This document shows positions 32,445 to 44,604 of a DNA stretch of 64,000 nucleotides, one piece after another. The notes beneath the pieces are model-generated. The model saw only the letters and a list, made by a program, of their open reading frames with translations. It searched no databases and was not told the origin of the DNA. Position numbers and translations under genes: made by a program. The stretch comes from Arachnopeziza araneosa (taxonomy: Eukaryota > Ascomycota > Leotiomycetes > Helotiales > Arachnopezizaceae). Numbering within the stretch: position 1 is the stretch's first letter; every line of letters begins with the position of its first letter. The stretch lies in the NCBI GenBank assembly GCA_003988855.1, contig QYAI01000001.1, positions 124,001 through 188,000 of the forward strand. Direction: 5' to 3'.

Positions 32445-35118
32445 ATGCCCAAGGTGATTAACTACACACCGGCTTGGCTGGCCAAGCCACAACCTGGCTA
32501 TCAACTCTTTACTGAAGCGCCCACAACCACTTCGACTGCAAAATCAAACAACAAGAGATCTTCAAAGCATGGACCTCGTCGAACGATCGCGCGCAGAGGC
32601 AATACAGAGATTTTCATAGCTGTTGGGGCAGAAATCAGATGGGCCGATCTTGCATATCTCAAAGGCGCTTATGAACACAAGCAGGCCACGAAAGGACCAG
32701 GGAAATACAGGAGAAGAGACAGTAGTGAGAGCCAATATGAAGCAGACACTGCACAGGGTTATAGGGTAAAAGTTTCTGTTCCTTTTGATGTAACTCTTCA
32801 GCTAATATTTTCAGACCCTGAAAACCCCTGCGGCAGAGGATATTCGACAATTGGTCATCTCTCCTGAGGAAAACTATATGGCTATCTTGACGACACATAC
32901 AGTGCACATTGCGATCTTACCAGACCCTTCACAGCTCACAGCAGCAGATTCTGGACCCATGAAGATGAAGACGATGACCCTCGGTCCTACTACACATGTC
33001 ACATCACAACCTGGGATAGTTTCAGCACTATGGCATCCATTGGGAGTTAACGGTACTTGTCTGGTGACAGTGACGGAAGATGCTGTGGTTCGAGTATGGG
33101 AGCTTTCCATTTCAAACTACTCTTCCTTTGATCGACCAACCCTAGCAATTGATCTCAAGAAACTAGCCGACGGAACTTCGCTTGATCAAGATTTTGGTGC
33201 TTCGGTATCAGGCGTAAATAAGGCATTTTCGCCGGATTCATTTGAAATGGAAGTGGCCTCTGCTTGTTTTGCAGGGAGGAGAAGTGGTGGGTGGTCTCCA
33301 ATGACTCTATGGATTGCTATGAGAGAAGGGGATCTTTATGCTCTTTGCCCTCTACTGCCAGAAAAATGGTCGCCTCCGCCAACTTTGATTCCATCCTTGT
33401 CAGTTTCTATCGTTTCCAACATAGCAGCGATGGAGGATGACCCGACAATCCCACAGCAAAAGAAAATATTGGCCCAACAACAACTTCAATGGATGTCTGA
33501 AATTGATAATCAAGAGCCATATCTTGTTGAGGCTCCACCCGGTGAGCCGGCAGCAGAAGTGTACACTCGACCGGGGAAACCAGGGAGAGTTCCAAGACTT
33601 CAAGGCCCGTTCGATTTCGAGTTTGCTCCAGAGGAGTCTGAAGAAGAAGGCGATGGACTCTTGAGCGACATACTTATCATTGGAGGGAAGCTAGACGCTG
33701 AAGAGCTAATGTTTGGCGAAGAAGATGATCTTGACTTAGGCGAAGCGGACCAAGAAGGATTATCTGTTGACGTGGTTTGCGTGCTGACCAGTAGTGGTCG
33801 GTTATCAATCTGTCTTGATCTGGAAGGAATCGAAGCGCAATGGCTACCGAAAAGCAAATCAAAGGCTCTGAAGCTTCTTGAAGAGATAGAGTCCCCGTCG
33901 CTCTTAACATTTGAGGTCATGGATGTCTCTCGAAATGCGGAACTCTGGGAAGGAAGCTGGCCAATGTTCAGTCCTGATTCTCATTCTCGATACAAATTCT
34001 TCATTACGAACACATCGAGCGTCACATTCATTGATCTTGGACCCTGGGTTTCTCGCTTGGAATCCGAGCTCAGCGACTCCTCAGCTGGATCAAATTTCAG
34101 AATTGATCTACTTGCTAAGAGCCAGTCATCTCTTCGGGAGAGGTTATATACTCAGAAGCCTCTTGATTCGACAGCTCCACTTACCGCAAGTGTTGTAATT
34201 CGTGACCCTGATGTTGGCTACTTTCTCCTTACAGCAACGCCATACAGCCCACTCGGCCTTACATTTGAAGATCCCGATCCCTTTGTCGATTTGCGCCGGT
34301 CAGTAACTAGATCACCTACTTACGAATCAGACGCAGAACAACCTCTCTCCCTATACGAACCTCGACCTCCGTTTGAACCAGCCCATGTGTTTGAAGAAGG
34401 TTCTACTCTGCCTCAATACTTGGAAAAGTTAGAGCACAGTAGATTCAAACGGCTTCTCAACGAAGAAGTCCGGTTATCTCCTGCAACACTCCAGATCTTA
34501 ACGGAAGCGCACAAGGTCGTCAGCGAGGAGACACATCGAGTTGGAAGCGCAGCTGCGGAAGTATTCCGTAGATGCGTGCGTTTGCAATTGGACTTGAAGA
34601 GCCATATCAACAAAGCGAAAGATGTTGCTGCTAGGGTGGATGCGGTCACGGAAGTTGATTCTGAGGATGGACCATCACAGACAAGAGAGGAAAATATACG
34701 TCAGCGAATGAAGGCAGCGTCTCAAAGACAGCAAGAACTCGCCGAACGAGTCGAGAGACTAAAACGTAAGGTCGCAAGAGGCACTGGTAGAGAGTTGAGC
34801 GATAAAGAGCGGGCCTGGATGGATGAGGTTAAAACTTTAGAAAAGAAAGTACTAGGCACAAAGGAAGACCACGACACCGCACAGAACTCAAAAGAGCCGT
34901 GGGCACGGTATGAAGAAGTTCGCCATTTGAAAGACGAATTACTGGATCAGCTACAGGACCTGACAGTGAATGAAAAGGCAGTGGTGCCAGCAAGTGTCAA
35001 GGTGCCGGGGGATATTAGGAAAGCAAAGTTAGCTCAGATTCAATCACTATTGGAAAGAGAGACAGCGTTAGTAGATGCTGCGAAAGGAAGACTGGAAAAT
35101 TTGAAACTTGCGTCGTGA
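32445..35118 (+). CDS. NUP82: Nuclear pore protein Nup82 (Nup88)
   Basis: Two exons (32445-32765, 32815-35118) give 874 residues. The opening PKVINYTPAWLAKPQPGYQL, a following basic Ser-rich loop and the N-terminal half (to about 500) read as a WD/beta-propeller (HPLGVNGTCLVTVTEDAVVR, VWELSISNYSSFDRPTLAID). An acidic loop EEDDLDLGEADQ interrupts it. The C-terminal 300 residues are coiled coil (EENIRQRMKAASQRQQELAE, then LKRKVARGTGREL). This is the arrangement of Nup82/Nup88, which with Nup159 and Nsp1 forms the cytoplasmic mRNA-export platform of the pore. Length matches fungal orthologues. The shared bidirectional promoter with CBP20 couples two mRNA-export factors. Confidence 0.78.
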
Positions 35119-35648
35119 TGTAGATAGATGTATGAATAAGAATCTGAGCGTATCTGCTCCATATCTTACATTCATAAATGCATGGGAGAGAGCAGGAATA
35201 TTTGGACAACCTGTGCTGTTATTGAAAAGTCTCCATTCTTCCTGAACGACAAGGACAGATAATTCGGTGGATAACTTAGCACGATGAAGGAATTAGTCAA
35301 TCAAAAGTCCCAAAATCGAAAAATATGGAGGAATTTTGCGGAAAAGGGCAGTCAAATGGACAGAACGAAGAGAAGAATTAAAAGACTAAAAATTCGGTAG
35401 CAAGTAACTGAGGATACGGAGGACCAAATCTGGAGAATCTAAAAGCAATTGTAGTTATTCTCAGCATCACAGTCATCATGGTCTTGGAACAAAGGACATA
35501 ACAGCTAGCGATCACATCAATTGTGCTGCCAGAATGCTAGCTGATATTGATCCTGGCTGAATCTGGAAACAAACTCATCTAGCCCTCATGTTAAAGAGAA
35601 TAAAGTGGAGAACTTCTTGAGAAGGTCAAATTCCTACGAACCTTAGAG
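35119..35648. other. Intergenic between convergent genes
   Basis: 530 bp between the ends of NUP82 and the HET gene. No coding or repeat feature was recognised. Confidence 0.5.
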
Positions 35649-37619
35649 TCAGGCTATCGCTAGTGAAGTCGGATATGGAAACAAAACCTCCTTCTGAGGA
35701 CATGAATAAAAGAAACATAGCCCATTCACCCATCTCTTGGTGTGTAAGTGAGGCCGATGACCAGAAAAGTCATTCGCTTCTGAGTTTGCATAATCAACCT
35801 CGAGACTGACGTGTCTGTCTAGATCATCCGACACATTTTGGTTATAGAAATTCTCATCCGGACGTGATGCTGTAAAAACATATGCAGGGACGCCTGATCT
35901 CCACTCATTACCATCTTCAATGGCCTCACTGACGAAGATCCCCCTGTATGATAGGCGATCACTGCCTGGAAGCAATCCTAAGCGCAGTGCTCTGCCCTCA
36001 TCAATTGCCGCAACCACTTCTTCAGCCATCAAGTCCTGGTATTGCTTTGCAAAACTCATTTCCTTTCCTTGTGCTCTGTCGTCATTCAGGAAAGCATCAA
36101 TACTCCCCGCTAAGAATGCGTAGCCACGTCCGCCCAGTGAAAGGACTTGTGCAAGTTGACGCAGCCGCCGGCGACTATGCCTACCCAAGCCATTGAGAGA
36201 GTCTAACTCGGTGGGAAGTCTCTCGGGGAAATTAGCAGTGTTGACCAAAGTTCCAAGCTTCCAGAGATGACCTGAAGTCACAACACCTTCCATCTCAAGT
36301 CGAACGTTAGGGAAACGACAACCCTTTATAAAGGTAAGCTCTTGCCGCATGGGTGACCCAAATCTATCAAACGCTTGTTTTACCAAAAAATCATATATGT
36401 TCTCATCCAGCTTGGGTCTATTGGCGTCCATGTCCCTGTTTTTCAATATCTCTCCGTTGATAAGAAAAAGTGCGAGCATAGATACACTGATACTGTGGCC
36501 CTTCTCTGAAAGCTCCTTGGTATTCAGACGAATTGGATAATTACAGCTATTCCCTGCTATTGGAAGACGATCCCAGGCGTCCTTCAAGCCCCGTACTCCT
36601 ATATCTTTGATGATTAAAGGCGACATTGACTTGCGAATTTGGGTATTGCCTTGACTATCTTTTTCTTGAAGCAAGATATTATACTTTCCAGCTCTTTGCA
36701 ACACGATTTCACAAGGGAGTCTTTGGTAAACTGCTTCTGCCACGCTTTGATATGCTATACAAAGCTTGGTTGCCTGGGCGCGGAACCGAGCAGAGTTAAT
36801 ACAGAGTTCACCACGAACCTTCCCTAATGTTTTCCATGATCTCAATTTTCGAGCTTCGAGATCATTGCCATGGGGAATCATGAGTGTCATTCTTGTCGAT
36901 GATTTGTATTCTTCTTGGAAAACCCACGCCCTGGTCCACCATTGGTCCGAGGTAACTATCTGCAAGACTCGGATGGCTTTCCAAACTAATTCTTGCGCTA
37001 TGCCGGACTTGATCTTGAAACTCCTTTGATTCCTCTGCACAAAATTACCTTCCAGGATATTCACGATAATGTCCAAATCATCCGCAGACTCGATGGTAGT
37101 CGAGAGTAAGGCAAGTGGGAACTTGCTACGAGCATAGACCAAGTCCATCACTGCCATAGCATTACTCTTCTCTACTTGATTTTTCTGATCGATACTCTCC
37201 TGGTCAATCCAAAAAAGTTGTGCACCAACATAAGCCACAAACTTGATCACCCTATCCAAAACACAATCTCTCACGGCTGATGGAATCCACCTAGGTCCCG
37301 ATCTCGCTTTTATAAGATAGCCCCCAGTATCTGGGCTTTCGTTTTGAGAACGAGCCCAGGTGTACGAAACAGCTACGTAATCTCTTGTCTCGAATCCGTT
37401 GATTTTATGCCGTTCTAGCTTTCTTGGGTGCTTCCGATCGTGTTTGACTTCTAAACAACCTAGCTCTTCAATGTACCAAAATGACTTTTTCTGGTGATTT
37501 TGATGGGCTTGTATGTCGAGAAGCATTGATGGTATAGACTTCCGGTGCTCAGCTCTTATGGCTGATAGAAGCTGTCGGGTATCGTCCATTTTCGTCTCAG
37601 CCTGGCGCTGCTGCGGCAT
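35649..37619 (-). CDS. HET-domain (heterokaryon incompatibility) protein
   Basis: Intronless, 656 residues. The HET domain spans about residues 75-260 with its three blocks: YVAVSYTW (about 80), the AQLFWIDQESIDQKN block with AMAVMDLVYARS (about 135-165) and WWTRAWVFQEEY (about 230). The remainder is a long C-terminal region without a recognisable repeat, NACHT or ankyrin domain. HET proteins trigger cell death when genetically different hyphae fuse. Whether this one acts in allorecognition or defence cannot be told. The ATG at 37619 could be replaced by one ten codons later (MDDTRQLL). The gene sits alone between two gene-free stretches. Confidence 0.85.
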   Translation of the reverse strand: MPQQRQAETKMDDTRQLLSAIRAEHRKSIPSMLLDIQAHQNHQKKSFWYIEELGCLEVKHDRKHPRKLERHKINGFETRDYVAVSYTWARSQNESPDTGGYLIKARSGPRWIPSAVRDCVLDRVIKFVAYVGAQLFWIDQESIDQKNQVEKSNAMAVMDLVYARSKFPLALLSTTIESADDLDIIVNILEGNFVQRNQRSFKIKSGIAQELVWKAIRVLQIVTSDQWWTRAWVFQEEYKSSTRMTLMIPHGNDLEARKLRSWKTLGKVRGELCINSARFRAQATKLCIAYQSVAEAVYQRLPCEIVLQRAGKYNILLQEKDSQGNTQIRKSMSPLIIKDIGVRGLKDAWDRLPIAGNSCNYPIRLNTKELSEKGHSISVSMLALFLINGEILKNRDMDANRPKLDENIYDFLVKQAFDRFGSPMRQELTFIKGCRFPNVRLEMEGVVTSGHLWKLGTLVNTANFPERLPTELDSLNGLGRHSRRRLRQLAQVLSLGGRGYAFLAGSIDAFLNDDRAQGKEMSFAKQYQDLMAEEVVAAIDEGRALRLGLLPGSDRLSYRGIFVSEAIEDGNEWRSGVPAYVFTASRPDENFYNQNVSDDLDRHVSLEVDYANSEANDFSGHRPHLHTKRWVNGLCFFYSCPQKEVLFPYPTSLAIA

Positions 37620-39695
37620 ACAAGATTGCTTCGATTCACCTCGAGTGTCGCTCTAGTAATAAACTTATCCGCGAACAGGAAAATTATCTCTTGAAACAAG
37701 ATTATCGTCAGTGGGCTGGAGCTAAAGAGGCTTTAGAATAGGTATGAGCGCGGGGAATCATAATCTTACGTGTGGAGTAGTCGGATACGGCGCTGGACCA
37801 GACCATTCGTCAATTATGCTTATTCATGAATAATCGTCACTTTTGGCCCAGTGCAGCCGCCTTGCGGCTTGCTGCATGCGACTGAGCAAAGTGGGATAAT
37901 GGAACTCAATTCACCTTTGAAAAGGAGTGCATATCAATAACCTAGTCTAGCACGTCCAATCCAACGTGGAGGAAATTCATTCTCATTCCGAAACGAGGCG
38001 GTCAAAATTTGTCTTCGCCAAAGCGTCAGGAAATTGTAAAGTCGAAGCCCAAATACCACAATATTTGCTCTACTAAAGTCGATAAAAGTAAGACTTGGTG
38101 ACCAGAGCCAAGAAAGCGAGCCAAGGAGCCTGTTTTTACCTCCTCGTCCTATAATTATCCTTATCAGGTAATATCAGAAATGCATTGGGATTCCCGGGTC
38201 CGTGATGGAGCCCAGCCCCAAACAGTTTAGTCCTTGTCAAAGGAGAGCTGATTATATCCTGAACACTTGTCCTAAAGCAGCACATTGGGTTTTGACGCAG
38301 CGCTTATAGTGCTTGCGGTTTGGTGGACTGGTCTTAAACTGGCACATTGCGTACAAATACCATTTCGAGTTCGGCTTAGCCAATCTGATGGGTAAATATT
38401 TTCAAAATTGATCATCAGCTGAAGCCTCTACTATCAAGAACTATTTCTAGACTAATATTCCCAATTGACTGAGACTTACAAATAGGCAATCTAAGTAATC
38501 GGTCAGGGTTCTTAATAATATGATTAATTGCCTTAAATTCGTTTGGTAAATCGCTTTTAGTATTTTAAGAAAATAAAATTAGGAGGATAGACAAAAATAG
38601 ATCGAGGAGAAGAATGAAATCACAAAGAATTCCAGAAGTGATTTGAGACTTGAAAAAAAGCCAAATTACTTTCAGTCTTCAGCAGATCAACAGCCTCTTA
38701 GACCTAGTGCTGGCTTTTCGCAGTATAGAGGCTCACTTGAGGAATTTCAGCGGCAAGATGATATTACCGCTCAATATGATGCTCATCACTGAATTGACAG
38801 AAATTCTGGAAAGAGAATGAGAAAGGATTTTACATCCGAATAAAAAAGGTAGCATTTGTAATGCAGTTGAACAGTTATCGTGAAATCACTAAAGTCGGCA
38901 TATTATTCCAAGTAGATCCACTGCAAGCGAATTAAATAAGCGTTTTTGCATTCATCGCGAAGAACACTTTAGCTTAACGATTAACCAGCAACCCACGTCT
39001 GAGCAAAGTCGGTTCGACAACCCTGGGTGTGGCAGCATAGGGCAGTACCAACGAAACAGAGGATTATTCCGGAAGAAGAGGGTGTAAACGAATTAATCAA
39101 GGAAGCAACCGAGGGGGAGAGTGGTCGTTCTTGAGCCTGCTGGCTTTCTTTTTTGCCATTTTTTGAGTGGAATTTTTTTCGGATAAAGTTTTGTATTTTA
39201 TTTTGTCGGTTCACTTCGAATAACTAGTTATTCTGCGGTTTCGGCCGGTTCACCCAGAATACGAGACTCCTCACGAGTGGAGGGGTCTGTACTGGTTGGG
39301 TTGAATTGGCTTGTAGATTGGAAGAAGGGTTCCGGCTGCCTGGCTATTCAGGTTTAAGGTGTTGGCACGTGATTGTACCAACATATTTTGAAGATTAAGC
39401 AAGTCGCGTTGTTATACTGGGTGCCACGGCCTGGAAGATCACTTGGGACGATTATGTGCACTTGGTCACCATGAGTGTGGCTTGATAATACGAAGGTCTG
39501 GGATTCCATCATTTTAACTCTAGTATGAAATAAACTATGATTGCAATAAAGATATCATTCTCTTGGTTAGAATTTTGATACTTCAGGAATTTTTTTTGAG
39601 TGGCTTACTTTTGAACACCATCCATTAAACACAAAAGATTCTTAAATTGTCAACGAGACAAAACGAGTGTATTTTGACTGTGTAAAACCACCCCC
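37620..39695. other. AT-rich gene desert of about 2 kb
   Basis: No credible coding region is present on either strand. The part from 38450 to 38960 is visibly A+T-rich with many TpA steps. This fits old, mutated (possibly RIP-affected) repeat DNA, but no terminal repeats or transposase remnants were found. Confidence 0.4.
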
Positions 39696-41048
39696 CTAGA
39701 TCTTCGGCACCATCTTCAACTCTGCCATCTTATCCAAAGTATCCCTAATTCCATCCACGGTCCTGACATGACCATGCCAGCCCAAAGTCTTGGCTTTATC
39801 CATCGTCTCCGTTCTCGCCCAACCTCCAAGCATCTCCGCATCAAGAGTTGAAAACACCTCCCGAGCCGCTCCCTTCGGTCCCCACGGATCAAACTTCTTA
39901 TCCAATCCATCCCTCTCCTGGATCTTCTCCCATGCCTCCTTGACCTCTGGTTTCTTCGCCCATTCTTCATAGCTAAATGCCACCTTGACCGCTCCCGGTT
40001 TGCCAAATCCTCGTGGTGGTGGTGATCTCGGGAGCGTAATGGTCGCATATTTGCTCTCATCCTGCTCGGGAATGCCATACTGAAGACCATACCACTTTGC
40101 AAGAGTTGGCCAAAATACACCATAGGAAAACGGGCTGTCATCTACGATGTTGAAGGCTTCATTTGCGGTGCCTGGAGCGAGGACTGCCCATTCGGAGAAG
40201 TAGCCAATGAGCTTTGCGGTGCTGAGATCCTTGTTCACATCCCAAGACTGAACGTCTGATGGGTACGAGAGTGGCAGGCCTAGTTCTCGCTGGACAGAAG
40301 CGAATAGAGCAAGGCCGTAACCAACGTTGATTTGAGCGGAGGGGTTAGCACCAAGAATAAACCCGGGACGGGTGATAGTCCAGGTTGTGGAATGTTTAGT
40401 TGACCACTCGGCAAGCATATCTTCCTGCGGGAAGTAGAAGTTCACATGTGGGACGCGAGAGGCGGCTGTTCCTTCTTCCATGGGGATAAGTGTAGGTCCG
40501 TGGTGAACAGCATAGTGCTTTCCACCTGTTTGAAGCAAGAAGCGTTTAGGAATTAGGTTGGAGAGGGAGAGGGCTGAGAGGAAGTTGCTGAGAAGACTGA
40601 CTAAAAGTGTGGTTAGTTTACTGGAATTCTAGACCTCGTTTTTGTAAACGTATTACATACCATTCACAGTCTCCAATTCTTCGTCGTTAGACCACAACCC
40701 TGCGCCTTCTGGGGCAGGAGGTTGAATATAGGACGTAAAGAATATATAATCCACCTTCTTAATCCCCGAGGTCTTGAAAAGCTCGGCGAGTTGTTCAGGA
40801 GTGTGCAAGAAATCTGCAGCCACATGCTTCACGGTAGGACCAGTGATGGTGGGTGCTCGCCGAGACATCCCGTACACCGTCTCCCATCTCTCCGGGGCGG
40901 CAGCTAGAACCGACAAGATTTCCGAGCCGGAAATTCCTGTTGCGCCAGTGACAATCGCGGTGTATTTCTTGTCATCGTGATCTGGGAAGGTTGGGAGACC
41001 ATGGAAGATGCCCTCTGAGTAGACGGTTTGGATTACTTTGGGGGCCAT
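39696..41048 (-). CDS. PRISE-family NAD(P)-dependent reductase/epimerase
   Basis: Two exons (40661-41048, 39696-40600) give 430 residues. The Rossmann motif TGATGISG is at about 35-42, with GMSRR following strand 2. The family signature FLLQTGGKHYAVHHGP contains the catalytic Lys and Tyr. FYFPQEDML and WTITRPGFILG are further hallmarks of progesterone 5-beta-reductase/iridoid synthase-like (PRISE) enzymes of the atypical SDR class. Fungal members reduce enones in small-molecule pathways, but the substrate here is unknown. It is flanked by long non-coding stretches rather than other biosynthetic genes. Long C-terminal extension with charged residues (KKPEVKEAWEKIQERDGLDK). Confidence 0.83.
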
Positions 41049-41791
41049 TTTTGACTTGAACTAAAGTTCTGATGTTTGTTCCGAAAGGGATATGATGAGA
41101 TGAGGGTGATGAAGATGGTCGGAAGACTGGACAAAGGAAAAGACAGCGAGCTTTATATTCACCTCAACATCAAGAAAGGAATTCGTTCGGCATGTTGATT
41201 TCAAAGCTTTCACATTAAGAACTGGCTAAGGCAAATACATTCAATTCGATATCAATATGTGAAGCATCTCGAGAGACAAGAATGACGTGATTAGCAAATT
41301 GTGCATGTGTAACGATTATAACAAGGGGTTGTAAGCAGATGGCATGCATTACATTGCATTTGGCATTGCGAAAACGCAAGGACGAAAATTCCTTATCAGG
41401 AAAGCGTACTTCTGATTGGTTGATTCATCGAGCCGATGGCACATAATAAAATTATTTGATATCTTGGGAAAGAAGTCGGAAATATCTTTTGAATTTGAGG
41501 TTGCGCTACATATGTAAAAACGCTCGAAATGGATGAAGCGATAAAGTGAGGGAGCATATCATCTAGAGTCGTCACAAACAGTACTGAGCAGCGGATAAGC
41601 CTAGAGTACTTATGCGCTTGCATTTTTATGGCTATTTATTCTAACACACCAAATGCCGCTGAAAACGGGATACATCTTACAGGTTGGTACGAGAGAATAT
41701 TTTCCAGTCTCATGAAGCAGGACCGAAGTCTAATTTTTTAAGCTTAGGTGGTTTTTCACTATTCCGGTTTGCCTCTTCGAGAGATGAACAC
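41049..41791. other. Intergenic 0.74 kb
   Basis: Upstream of the PRISE gene and downstream of the cytochrome b5 reductase gene (both minus). No feature was recognised. Confidence 0.45.
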
Positions 41792-42879
41792 CTAGAAGGC
41801 GAAGACCTGGTCATCGAGCTTACTGACAGGCTTTGCCTTTGTAAAACCCAAACCTTCTGAAGCCTTCTTCATGGCGCTGATCATTGGTGGCGGACCGCAG
41901 AGTAGCAGCTTGACATCGCTAGCAGGCTTTGGGAGGAATTTCTGATGAGATTAGCAAGTTGTTGAAGGAATGAAAATATGCGATCCTTACTGTGATCATC
42001 TCTGGAGTCACGAATCCAACACCACCTTCCCATTTCTCAGGAGGGTTGTTCAATACATAGTAAACCCTGAAGCCGTTGTCTTCTTTCGCCAATTGGTCCA
42101 AATCCTCCTTCAACAGGATATCTTCCTGATTAACATTTGCAAAGATTAGGTCAATCTGCGTAACATCGCCGGTGGGTCTGCCTCGGATCACAGCTTTGAT
42201 AATTTGTAACATAGGAGTAATGCCGGTTCCACCCGCAATCATTCCGAAGTGACGGACCATGTTCGGGGTATAGACCATAGCACCTTTCGGGCCGCGGACT
42301 TTGATGGTCTGTCCAACAATCAAGGACGCCATATATTTGGAGATGTTTCCAGTAGGGTAAGATTTAATGAGTAAATCAAAGTATCCAGGCTGGTGATCAC
42401 CCGAAATGGGGGTATATGAGCGTACAATCTCCTTGGTTGCACCATCCGGCTGCTTAAGGTTTGCTGCAATAGAGATATGCTGACCGATCGGGAGACCAAG
42501 GATCGAGGTAGGAGAAGGTAGCTTGAATCGATAGCTGGATGGGTTAGCAAAAGCTTGGGGAACTGGAGAGGAGCTTACATAGCTACATTGTGCGAAATAA
42601 TTGTCTTTTCTGTGAGCTCGAAGTTTTGGAATTCTGTAGGTTTGAGAATAGCTTGAACTCCTAAAATTGTGTTAGAGAAATTTAGAATATCTGGTTGTAA
42701 CGGTAATGTGCATGCTTACTATTGCTCCATACTTTGAATCCTCCCAAAGCCAAAGCTAGAAGAACAGCAAAAGGAGTCCAATCTGGCTTCACGATCAAGC
42801 ATCCTACAACAATAAGCCCAGAAGGAATGTATACGCCATTAATATAGTTCTTCGAGAGGTAAGGGTTCCCGGTGGACAT
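41792..42879 (-). CDS. CBR1: NADH-cytochrome b5 reductase (Cbr1-like)
   Basis: Four exons (42720-42879, 42579-42660, 41991-42534, 41792-41941) give 311 residues. An N-terminal membrane segment (GLIVVGCLIV to about residue 50) anchors it. FAD binding uses RSYTPIS; NADH binding uses GGTGITPM and CGPPPM. The third intron falls after EMIT and the last exon carries the CGPPPM motif and the C-terminal VFAF. The enzyme passes electrons from NADH to cytochrome b5 for sterol and fatty-acid modification at the ER or outer mitochondrial membrane. It is divergent from the DUF3605 gene with 320 bp between starts. Cbr1 (ER) is favoured over the mitochondrial Mcr1 by the type of N-terminal anchor. Confidence 0.88.
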
Positions 42880-43199
42880 CTTGGCTTATTAAAAATTGTT
42901 GAGATTTAGGTCGGGAAGGATTGAGGAGGTAGCTTTCTTGTGGGAGCTTTCTCGATGCGATATGTACTTTGCGAAACTGGGACACATGCGAAAGAAGATA
43001 TCTCTTCCGCAATGGCTTTGTTGTCGACTTGAGTGCGCTTTAATACTTTCGTGGTGGTGTTGTCGAATTTGCCCGAAAAGGTTCGGCTATGCACAGCTCT
43101 ATCCCGATCGAGGAGGGAAATCCCGCACCGGCAGGGGTGCTCGGAGACTGAGGTGAAGCTTCTCCGATCACAGCGCAATATCAACGGTAGCCATTTGAG

Positions 43200-44026
43200 A
43201 TGAGAGAAAACAAAAGTACGAAGGGAGGGGAAGTGGGAGTGGAAAACTCTCCATTTCCTTTAACAGATATTGATAGATGGGTCCTGTCTCAGACTGACGA
43301 AGAATTCCACCTTCACAATTGGGAAGAATTGAAGGCAATCATAGGTACTTTCCTCACTCATCTTTAGTTTGGTTATTGATTTAAGCTTCTTTGACCTTTT
43401 TTGGCTTTACTTTTACCGAGTTTATAATTACATGTTATCAGATACTAGTGCTTTCACTTATCTGCGTGCTTCATATTCCGGAATGACTTAGCCTAGTATC
43501 AATTCTATCATCAGGACTAATTCTCATAGCTACGAATAAGCTCGAGATTCTCAAGCGCAAGCCTTCAGACCTTCGTCGTTACATGGCTTGGTCCCACCGT
43601 ACCAACTCCGAGTATGGAAGTATGACAAACTATCTCATCAAGCACCGACTTCCTTGGGGGTCACCACCATTTGACTACATAAGTAGCGTGCCTTTCGAAA
43701 ACCCATTGGATTACAAGATTTTGCGCAATGATTGGCCGTATGGTTTGGCGCCAAACATCACTCATCTTGTGGTGTGGAGCAAGACACCTATTGCCACAGA
43801 TAGCAAGGAGGGCGATGTGACAGATGAGAGTAGAATGATCATCAAGAGCTTTGTCAAGCGCACGTTTGCAGATAGAATGCGGGATGAAGATAAAGTTGTT
43901 TGGTTCAAGAACTGGGTGAGGCTGCAGAGTGTAAGAGCTTTGGAGCATGTCCACGTTTTGGTGAGGGGTGCCTCAAAAGAGGATCTAGAGTTCTGGACCG
44001 GAGAAGTGGTAGAAACAGTGCAATAG
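43200..44026 (+). CDS. DUF3605 protein (N-acetylglucosamine-induced protein 1-like)
   Basis: Two exons (43200-43344, 43530-44026) give 213 residues. The segment RKPSDLRRYMAWSHRTNSEY and the later LPWGSPPFDYISSVPFENP, NDWPYGLAPNITHLVVWSKT and HVHVLVRG are the DUF3605 signature. The family is named from a Candida gene induced by N-acetylglucosamine; its activity is unknown. The intron is longer than usual for the window (185 bp). A stop codon lies in frame just upstream, so the ATG at 43200 is the start. Probably cytosolic. Confidence 0.85.
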
Positions 44027-44112
44027 ACATGCTGTTCGTGACGGAGAGGACTCTGGCCGCATGGATTTGACTCGATATCAACCGATTCCAAATCGGCCTC
44101 TCATTATGTGCT

Positions 44113-44604
44113 CTACGCAGTTCGTCTCTGCTTCCTGTTTCCAGCCATTGCCACCTGCTCATCTGGCATCTGTCCAGTCTGCGCTCCACCCATCATTCCC
44201 CTAGCCATCCCAAGCAAACCATATCCCTTGTAGGCACCATAGACCGGTACAACAGCCCAAACAATCCACCCCCAATTTCCAAATACAATCACTGAAATGA
44301 GCGACGCCCAGGTAACCCAAATGATATCAAACATATACTCTGTCAAGCCCGGTGCCGCTAGATCTTCGCCAGAACTTCTCAATGCTTTTGTTTGCGGGTC
44401 AAACTTTGGCCTTCCGGTCGTCTCGAGTATGTATTCTGCAACAAAGCATGGGATCGAGAAGATAAAGTAGGCTAGGAGGGAACGCTTTCGGAGAATAAAG
44501 CTGAAGAGCAGAAAAAGAATGTTCGCTGAAAGAGTACCGATATGCAGGTTGTTAAGAGTTGCGGCATTGGACCTCGCGCGATCTTTTTTTGCTTTTTGTG
44601 CCAT
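44113..44604 (-). CDS. SND2: Snd2/TMEM208-type ER targeting protein
   Basis: Intronless, 163 residues. The start MAQKAKKDRARSNAATLNNL is the conserved TMEM208 N-terminus. Three or four membrane helices follow (FLLFSFILRK, LLAYFIFSIPCF, WASLISVIVF, WIVWAVVPVYGAY), with a basic cytosolic tail ending KQRRTA. Snd2 belongs to the SRP-independent pathway that brings membrane proteins to the ER. It is convergent with the DUF3605 gene (86 bp between stop codons) and divergent from CDC27. Confidence 0.9.
   Translation of the reverse strand: MAQKAKKDRARSNAATLNNLHIGTLSANILFLLFSFILRKRSLLAYFIFSIPCFVAEYILETTGRPKFDPQTKALRSSGEDLAAPGLTEYMFDIIWVTWASLISVIVFGNWGWIVWAVVPVYGAYKGYGLLGMARGMMGGAQTGQMPDEQVAMAGNRKQRRTA

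Noticed and set aside
39000..39060. tRNA-like B-box string (GGTTCGACAACCC)
   Set aside because: No matching A box, anticodon arm or acceptor stem could be folded around it.
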